A DNA stretch of 64,000 nt, taken from positions 56,073,849-56,137,848 of the forward strand of contig ML679941.1 in the NCBI GenBank assembly GCA_007922225.1. The letters run 5' to 3'. Below, one piece after another: positions 58,001 to 64,000 of this stretch. The number at the start of each line of letters is the position of its first letter. The first letter of the stretch is position 1. The DNA is from Emydura subglobosa (taxonomy: Eukaryota > Chordata > Testudines > Chelidae). The notes below the pieces were generated by a model. It saw only the letters and a program-made list of their open reading frames with translations, did not search any database and was not told the DNA's origin. The position numbers were made by a program, and so were the translations under genes.

Positions 58001-61000
58001 TAAGCTTGATGGGTAAAATTTTCAAAAGCAGCTGTGTTACTCTGACACTTGAAAATGTTACCATGGGTGTATAACACTATACTCTTCCCAATTTAAAAGC
58101 CACTCAAACCCATCCAGCAGGATTTCCATTCAAATTTAGCATCCTCCATCATAACTGAGCAAACTGTTTAAAACTGCTATTTATACAATGTCCTTCACAG
58201 CAATGGCATAGGGTGCTCTACAAACAAACAATAAGGTCATATACTTAGCTGGTGAAATTTGGCATAGCTCTGTTGAAGTCAGTGAACTATATCAATTTAC
58301 ACCAGCCACGGATTTGGTACAATAAAATAACAGCATTTGGAAACAGTTAAAAGTGGAAGTAAACATATGAAATCTTACTGAACAGGGAAGGAGATGGCAT
58401 GGAATTGTTTAATTACTAGATAGTAAGTAATACATTAGTATATAGTAGTATTCAGACAAAAATTCCTTATACTTTCACATCCCAGACACATATGCCCTAA
58501 AATGGTACATCACTTGTTCTGTCCTGAAACAGTTCTGAAGAAAGCATTTCAAAGAGTTATTTTGGTAGAATTGCAGTCCGAGTGCTCCTGGTTCTTCTAG
58601 CTTGCGGAACATTCCTTAAGCATACTTCAGGGACTCTTACTTTCTCCTTTCTTGCTACCATCCTTTAAGATTTTTATATGTGGACTTTATCCACTCCCAT
58701 AAGTTTTAAATACCACCTCTATGTAGATCATTCCCAAACTACCTCGTCACATTCATTCACCTGCAACCATTTCTCAGACATCTCAACCTGGATGTCTTGT
58801 TGCCATGTCTCACACACTCCAATACCTCCTAATCCTGCTGAGCCACCCTCTTAAAAACCAAGTCACAACTCCAATACCCTTCCCATCTCCCACTGTTACA
58901 GCCCCATCTTTTTCTACAGCACATCATGAAGTCCCTCCTTCCTCTCATGACCAAAACAAAAAAAAACAAAGCTCTCTTTTCCTCTCTGCTAACACACACA
59001 CACATCCGTAATCAAATCTTGCCTTAACTACTATAACTTTCTCTTCAGTCTTATCCTGTTCTCATCTCTCCAATTTATTAAAAAGTTTCATTGCTGATGT
59101 GATACTGCTGTCATGCTGGAGGAGAGCAACATCCTCTTCATTTTTTTTAATGTCTCACTGCATTTCATTCCAGTTCAACTTCGCCTCTAAGAATGCATAT
59201 AATCTTATTACCAACAGTATATCTACGCTAATCTCTTCCTTCTTCTTCCACTCCTCCAAATAATTGCTTCAATTTGTCTTTATGCCCTCTATGCTCCAAA
59301 CAGGCTCCCTTGTTCACTGCTTATTCACTCTCCTCCCTAAATTCACATTTTTAGAAACTTGGAAATGTTAAGAGAAAATATAAGCTTTGGGTGCTCTAAT
59401 GCAATAAATTAGTTAAGAACATTTGCTAAAAGATCATTAGAAATACAAATTTTCACATGTAATTGGTTATTGAAAAATTCTTACCTTATTATGAAACTCA
59501 TAGTTGGTCCAGTAATCAGCAGTGCTAAAAGGAATAGGGTATCGGCTAGGGACTGTAACTAGACATCTGTTCACTAGATCAGTAAAAAGCTTGAATTCTT
59601 GAACTTTATTGTTGGATCCAACAACTTTGCTATTGAGAAAAACAAGATAACTGCAAAAAAAACAAAACAAAAAAAACAAAAAAAACAAAAGAAAGCCACA
59701 TTGACATTCCCAAAGACCTTAGTTTTACAACTGTGAAATTAGGTCACTTCCCCCCTTATTTAAACTTACTCCATCCAAATGTGCTGCACTGTTTCCTGTT
59801 GCATCACTGCCCCTAGAGCTGCTTCATAAGCATCCAGTGCTTCACCAACACTTGCATGAAGAGATTGGCATAAACTGTTTGTTTTAAAAGTTAAAGAAGA
59901 ACATTATGCCTTCGTGGGTTTGCTCTTTTCTTGTAAATTAAGTAAAGGAGAGAAGGACAGTACAGAGTTTAACATTTCAGAAAGGTAGAAGTGAAATCAT
60001 TAATTCTGCGAAAATGAGCCCAATTTGAATTTTAATCAGTAATAATTTATTAAATGACTAATATCACTCAGCAGGTAATGAATAATAATTTGTAAACTAA
60101 ATAGGTATTTATAATGCAACATCCCATTTAAATAAAGATTAAAAGTTTCTCTTACCTGTTCATTTCTACTCTTGAAAAGTACCTTTCGGCCAATCCTTAC
60201 TATCCTTACCTAAGAGTGCTCTCTGACTGCTGCAGACTGGAGACAGGTGGCCAGAGCTTCCCTCTGGAAAGCTCCAGAACAATAAATTCCAAAGGTATAA
60301 TTAAACGTACAGTTGAGAATATCAGACTGATTGCTAGTTAAAATACTGAAGGTTCAGAAATAACACTGGGGAGGAGGGGAAATGGTAAAAAGCAAATATA
60401 TTGACATCCCTTCCTCCCCCATCTCTCCCCGCCAAAAAAACAAAACAAAACAAAAAAAAAAAACAAGAAGAAAAAGAAAACCTTTTATGTTATTCTTCTG
60501 GTCCTGGATGGCTACAACTTTTCCACGCATAGAGATTAACAAATAAGAGACATTTCTGCCCAACACTTATCCACCAACCTATTCTTAAGGGTTTAGCTAG
60601 TAGTTTGCAAAGGAGAAGTCTTTGGCTAAGTAGGTTATGAGAAAAATGCACCCAGGAACTGAAAAAGAACAAGAGTATAGAAATGAAATGTAGCTAGATA
60701 GCTAAATAAGCCCTGTGCCTCAGTCTGGAGAATGATCATGTCAAAGGCAGCACAGTGGATAACAAAGGCCCTGGGTATAGTACTTGAAGAAAGTGTGAAC
60801 AGAGGACCAAGTCAGTAGACACAAAATCACATGCTCTTTCAAAGTAAATTTTGTTGCTCCTTAATCCTTTCTGGTTTTGGTATTTCCACTTTGTGTGATT
60901 GTATAATACAGCAATCCACTTGGCAAAGGTTAACTTTGCAACCATTTGTGCTGTGCACCTGAAAAGGAGACATCTGATGACTTCCTAAGTTCATCCATCC

Positions 61001-64000
61001 CTTTGAAGATTTCTCTTCACTGCTCAGAAGGGCATCGCTAAAGATGCTGTACTACTCAACTTTATCAAGAAGGCTGATGAAGCTCAAGGATTCTTCTTGC
61101 TGAAATTATTATTCTCAGAAACATCAATCGTGGATAGGAAATAAGATACAGAATCATATGAATAGATGGTCTGTGACTACCTGACGTACAAGGTTTCTAA
61201 AATGGTTGTTTCCTAATTTTGGCAGGCAGAGATTGTTTTTATGATTCAAAAAGTTAAAAACGTACATTTGGAAAGCAAGATTGAGCTCATTGTCCTGAAA
61301 GCAAGTTAGCCATAAGTGCTGGATGGACCTTCAGTATGCTTATCCCCAGTGCCAAAAGAGATGAGTTGTCCTGAATAAACTTCATGATATATTGAATCCT
61401 GGTGCATATTAGTTGTACCCTGACACACTGTTCTTTCTTTTGCACGTTATTATGACCAGTAGACAAATCAAAGTAGATCATAATTGCATGACTGGGATCT
61501 GTCACCTTTACCTCACTCTCTTCTTGGAGAAAACCATCACCTTGGTGTTTTCGTTTGATGTGAACAGATCCATCTCCGGAAAATGCCAATTTTTGAAGCA
61601 TGTGTGTTTTTAGTGTAGAAAGTTTGGGCCAATGAGAGTAAGGAAAGAAGAGTGCTGAAGAATTAAGCAAGGAAAAGAGAGAAATGGGAAAAACCTAGAA
61701 CAAGAAGTTGAGATATCTGAGAGAAGAAAATGAAATGAAGAAAAAAAATTTAAAAAGCAAATATTGGCCATTTTGATAGAGATAAGCCGCTGCCACTGTC
61801 CTGGCTCAGCAGGGACAACACTCTGGAATTTTTCCCAAGGGTGAGCCTATGATAACATAATTTGCAGCTCCATAAAACTGTCTCTGTTCTGCAGCAGCCA
61901 GGGAAGCATCTAGAAGGAACGGTGGATTGATCATTCACCAGTAATACACTTGAAGTAAATAAAATGTACTCTAAACAAATTAGAAAATCCATAGTTTACT
62001 CACACCCAGTGTTCATTTCTCAGAGAGGCTATAAAAATTCTCACCAGTAGATTTGCCACAAACATGGGATTTGCTGGTTTAAAATATCATCTGTAAGATT
62101 TCCTTTGTACAAAGGTGATGTAAATTCAATCGGCATTGGAAAATTCAAGAGATATCTAAAACAAAAATATGCACATACTTGAATATGAATTACTTCTCTA
62201 TATAGAAATAATCCTGGCCAGACATTTACTGATTTTCTTTAGAAATACAGTTAACATCTCACATTCAAAATAGATAAGACGCATCTATCATCAGTTTTCT
62301 AAAAGTGTTACTTAAGCTTATCAAATCCAAAACACTTTTTTTAAAAACATTTTATATAGTTTAGTATCCAAGAAAGATACTAGACTATATAAAAACTGAA
62401 CACTGAGCTTCCTTACATCTGTCCTCAATGCAGATATACATTTCCTTTTTCACATTATAAATACATCAATTCTTTACAGCTGAAAATTGTCTAACTTTGA
62501 TCAGCTTGTGGAAAAAATAAAATTGCATTACCACCATTAAGCTGACAGTATATAAAAGTGAAATTCAAGTATATTTGGTTTTGATGAAGCTATTCCCGTG
62601 CTTAAAGTTACACACATAATTGGATTGGGGCCTTATGCAGATAACTAAATATAGGTTCAGGAGTGTAATTTCAGGCATGCAGCTTTAAAAAAATTGGCCT
62701 AAATATTCAACATTTCTATTCCTCATCTCAAAAATCAAGGAAATGAAACCACCAGCAAATGTTAAAAGAAACTTAAGACTCATTTAATTGTCAAGTGCCT
62801 TGCACTGCTCAGTTTAAATCAGTAGATATGATATGGTCAAATAAGGAGTGTGCAAACTTTGGAACAATGCATGATCTAATGTACTGTAAAACTTAGGCAA
62901 CATAGCAAGTTAAAAATGGAGTTCTAACCACTCTATATTGTCTTGCTTTTGTGGGAAGGAGTCCTGTTGTTAGTTTTGCAATTTAATAAAATCAGATACT
63001 TTACAATGTATTGTATTATGACACCAAACAGTTAATTTTTTTGGTCAATTTAGACACTCTCATACCAGTATGAACTAAATAATGCCTTTTCCAAGCCTAC
63101 CGTAACAGATCCATGGGATTGTGTTCCTGACATACATTCTCAAAGAAAGCTGCGACAAATTCTTGCAACATTGGAGGAATACTGTCTGCCCTTTTCTGTT
63201 TTAAAAGTAAATTAGACATTAGATAAGATTTCTCTCAATCCACAGCATGTAAGTTAAAACACACATTACACCATTTCCTTAAAGGAGTACTTTCCATTGA
63301 ATCTTTCAAGGGGCAATGTAATTAAATTATGTAAAAGGGCAGGTAGCAGAGAGAGAGAGGAGATAACGCACTAACGTGTTTATATTCTGACATCCTCTAC
63401 TCTTCTTGCACAAGGATGTGGTCTGGACACAGACTGGGAGTAACTCAAGTTCTGAACCCAATTCTCACATCAATTCTTCCTATTCCCTTGCACAAGTCAC
63501 TCAATTTCCCTGTTCCTATTTCCCTAGCTATAAAATGAGGATGACATATCATAGGGGTTTTGCAAAATACATTTTGTTAAGTGCTTTGAAGATTGGAAAT
63601 ATTACAAGAGTGTTAAATATCGTTGCTAACTATACATCGCAAGGTACACATTTTAAAGAATGCATAAGCCACAAAACCAATGAGGGTTTTTTTTTGTTTT
63701 TTTTTTTTTTTACCTGGGAGATGAGGAATTTGCACATATGATAAAAAACCTGTGCATTTTGAGGATTCTTCTTAAATGCTGTAAGCCACACAACACAGGC
63801 TTTGTCATTCTGTTCCATCCGCAAGTATAAAGTAACCAGTGCTTCCAGCAACTGACAGTTGACAGGGCATAACTCCAGCAATGAGGTACACAGTTCTATA
63901 GCAGCCTCCCACCTTAAACAAACAGTTAAAAGTTTAAAAAACAAAAAATGTTGAGCTGAACGTTCTTATACAAGTGTTCTGTCTGGCAACTATTCTTACC
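51878..64000 (-). CDS. ZFC3H1: ZFC3H1, 3' end of the gene (10 coding exons seen)
   Basis: ZFC3H1 is a large nuclear zinc-finger protein (human about 1989 aa) that bridges the helicase MTR4 and PABPN1 in the PAXT connection. It directs polyadenylated nuclear RNAs to the exosome and retains them in the nucleus (family knowledge). Exons, in transcript order: 63912-63714, 63195-63101, 62155-62045, 59874-59770, 59650-59485, 57683-57583, 56287-56186, 55582-55543, 52203-52141, 52015-51878. All junctions are GT-AG, phases agree throughout, and the sum is 1120 nt: one carried base, 372 codons and TGA. The product is the C-terminal part with TPR/HAT-like helical repeats and ends TESKNH. The zinc finger and N-terminal regions are outside the window. 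Confidence 0.96.
52141..52203 (-). CDS. ZFC3H1: ZFC3H1 exon
   Basis: 63 nt, phase 0 at both ends: VHHLYQRAFQKLPLCATLWK then D. Acceptor ATTTTACAG, donor GTAATG. This is a helical half-TPR unit (HLYQRA...LWKD). Confidence 0.93.
52880..53045 (-). mobile_element. MIR-type SINE, antisense
   Basis: ATTCCAATTTTACAGGTAGG, CTAAGTAACATGCTAGAGGG, CCAGAATCAGAACTTCCC and CTCATTCCTCTAGACTATCC follow the antisense MIR order. It shares strand with ZFC3H1. Confidence 0.65.
53606..53628. repeat. Poly(A) run
   Basis: Twenty-three consecutive A on the + strand. Confidence 0.9.
54392..54656. mobile_element. Complete palindromic MITE, GGGTATGTCTACAC family
   Basis: 265 bp that folds on itself almost end to end: GGGTATGTCTACACTGCAAT at left against ATTATAGTATAGACATACC at right, CTAAGGGGCTCTTTAATTG against AACAGCCCCTTAGCC, and GACATTTGGGCTC against GAGCCCAGGC...AAATGTC. 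It lies in a ZFC3H1 intron. The class is uncertain; elements of this look are abundant in turtle genomes, from memory. Confidence 0.7.
55543..55582 (-). CDS. ZFC3H1: ZFC3H1 small exon (40 nt)
   Basis: Acceptor TTTTTCTCAG, then AIAAECSLKGQRE, donor GTAAGT. The first base completes ATA (Ile) with the previous exon; it ends in phase 0. Confidence 0.92.
56186..56287 (-). CDS. ZFC3H1: ZFC3H1 exon
   Basis: 102 nt: LLQQLWEENNVQILKLQ, then AKMFTYNIPTCLAIWK and two bases of the next codon. Acceptor TTCTTTACAG, donor GTAATG. Amphipathic helices of HAT-repeat type. Confidence 0.95.
57583..57683 (-). CDS. ZFC3H1: ZFC3H1 exon
   Basis: 101 nt: VIFFYLSCVPKSQHSKALE, then RFCSSMPTNPGLAL and two bases. Acceptor AATTTTACAG, donor GTAGGA. 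Confidence 0.95.
58660..59345 (+). mobile_element. L2-type LINE fragment in a ZFC3H1 intron
   Basis: Reads YHLYVDHSQTT (decayed YADDTQ box) at 58711, then FSDISTWMSCCHV, as in L2 RT, followed by pyrimidine-rich 3' coding sequence. Antisense to ZFC3H1. Confidence 0.6.
59485..59650 (-). CDS. ZFC3H1: ZFC3H1 exon
   Basis: 166 nt: (D)YLVFLNSKVVGSNNKVQEF, then LFTDLVNRCLVTVPSRYPIP, ADYWTNYEFHNK. Phase 0 at the end, donor GTAAGA. The acceptor TTTTTTTGCAG is preceded by an unusually long T-rich tract of TTTTTTTTG units (59653-59692). Confidence 0.96.
59770..59874 (-). CDS. ZFC3H1: ZFC3H1 exon, TPR-like
   Basis: 105 nt: (C)LCQSLHASVGEALDAYEAAL, then GAVMQQETVQHIWM and two bases. The GEALDAYEAAL...VQHIW pattern is a typical TPR/HAT helix pair. 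Acceptor AAAACAAACAG, donor GTAAGT. Confidence 0.95.
60430..60470. repeat. A-rich (AAAAC)n simple repeat
   Basis: AAACAAAACAAAACAAAAAA and extended A run in a ZFC3H1 intron. Confidence 0.75.
62045..62155 (-). CDS. ZFC3H1: ZFC3H1 exon
   Basis: 111 nt: (R)YLLNFPMPIEFTSPLYKGN, then DDILNQQIPCLWQIY and two bases. Acceptor TTTGTTTTAG, donor GTGAGA. Confidence 0.95.
63101..63195 (-). CDS. ZFC3H1: ZFC3H1 exon
   Basis: 95 nt: KRADSIPPMLQEFVAAFFEN, then VCQEHNPMDLL and two bases of an Arg codon. Acceptor TTTTAAAACAG, donor GTAGGC. Confidence 0.95.
63405..63610 (+). mobile_element. MIR-type SINE in a ZFC3H1 intron
   Basis: CTTGCACAAGTCACTCAATT, CCCTAGCTATAAAATGAGGA and AAGTGCTTTGAAGATTGG are the MIR core and tail phrases. 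Antisense to ZFC3H1. Confidence 0.65.
63687..63711. repeat. Poly(T) tract abutting a ZFC3H1 donor site
   Basis: T9-G-T15 on the + strand ends at the donor dinucleotide complement, so the intron transcript begins GTAAAAAA with A-rich sequence. Confidence 0.85.
63714..63912 (-). CDS. ZFC3H1: ZFC3H1 exon, TPR-like repeats
   Basis: 199 nt: one carried base then WEAAIELCTSLLELCPVNC, LLEALVTLYLRMEQNDKACV, VWLTAFKKNPQNAQVFYHMC, KFLISQ. Successive helix pairs with conserved small and aromatic positions are typical of TPR/HAT repeats. Acceptor GTTTGTTTAAG, donor GTAAAA. Confidence 0.96.
64000..64000 (-). CDS. ZFC3H1: Possible last base of the preceding ZFC3H1 exon
   Basis: On the - strand base 64000 (G) is followed by GTAAGAAT (63999-63992), a strong donor. 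If used, the intron to 63913 is only 87 bases. The phase (two bases of a codon ending here, completed by G at 63912) cannot be checked within the window. Confidence 0.45.

Noticed and set aside
61287..61670. 127-codon minus-strand frame in a ZFC3H1 intron
   Set aside because: It lies between exons 62045 and 59874, whose phases already join; it has no matching splice sites in phase and no protein family resemblance that I can see.
1..64000. CRISPR arrays, operons, phage or defence systems
   Set aside because: Split exons, splice sites, LINEs, SINEs and DIRS elements show vertebrate nuclear DNA; no regularly spaced direct repeats were seen.

Overview
The window is vertebrate nuclear DNA from an amniote, most likely a reptile and probably a turtle. 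The grounds are two recognisable vertebrate genes in split-exon form, many CR1 LINE copies of different ages, DIRS-type tyrosine-recombinase retrotransposons, L2 and MIR relics, and several short palindromic repeat families. The species call is inference; the two genes rest on exon-by-exon translation with matching splice sites and phases.

Gene 1 (+ strand, 1-16870, 3' UTR to about 19290) is the 3' half of LGR5, the R-spondin receptor. Five coding pieces join in frame (1-23, 2843-2968, 9130-9275, 10974-11057, 15780-16870) and give the last leucine-rich repeats, the hinge, seven transmembrane segments and the C-tail: 489 residues plus stop. Gene 2 (- strand, 64000 down to 51878) is the 3' end of ZFC3H1, the large scaffold of the nuclear-exosome PAXT connection. 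Ten coding exons give its last 372 residues, which carry TPR/HAT-like helical repeats. The genes converge tail to tail, as I recall for human LGR5 and ZFC3H1 on 12q. They have no evident functional link.

The introns and the roughly 32 kb between the genes are mostly transposable elements. LGR5 introns hold a MIR split by a hairpin repeat, a hAT-like MITE, two CR1 3' ends and a DIRS element (about 11385-14835) with inverted terminal repeats, gag-like ORFs and a tyrosine recombinase but no reverse transcriptase. Between the genes lie an antisense L2 (about 20540-21850), an L1-like fragment (22690-23570), a palindromic MITE (23813-24105), an antisense DIRS element with RT and RNase H (about 24330-28370), a nest of CR1 copies plus a solo LTR (about 29870-33490), another antisense CR1 (33490-34115), a 514-bp GC-rich element with terminal inverted repeats (37554-38067), and a decayed DIRS-like relic split by a two-level CR1 nest (40940-46850).

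I found no prokaryotic genes, CRISPR array, functional RNA gene or clearly new gene system. The most unusual content is architectural: two DIRS copies with complementary internal deletions, nested insertions in which the host element's reading frame can be followed across the junction, and a family of short hairpin repeats sharing one core.
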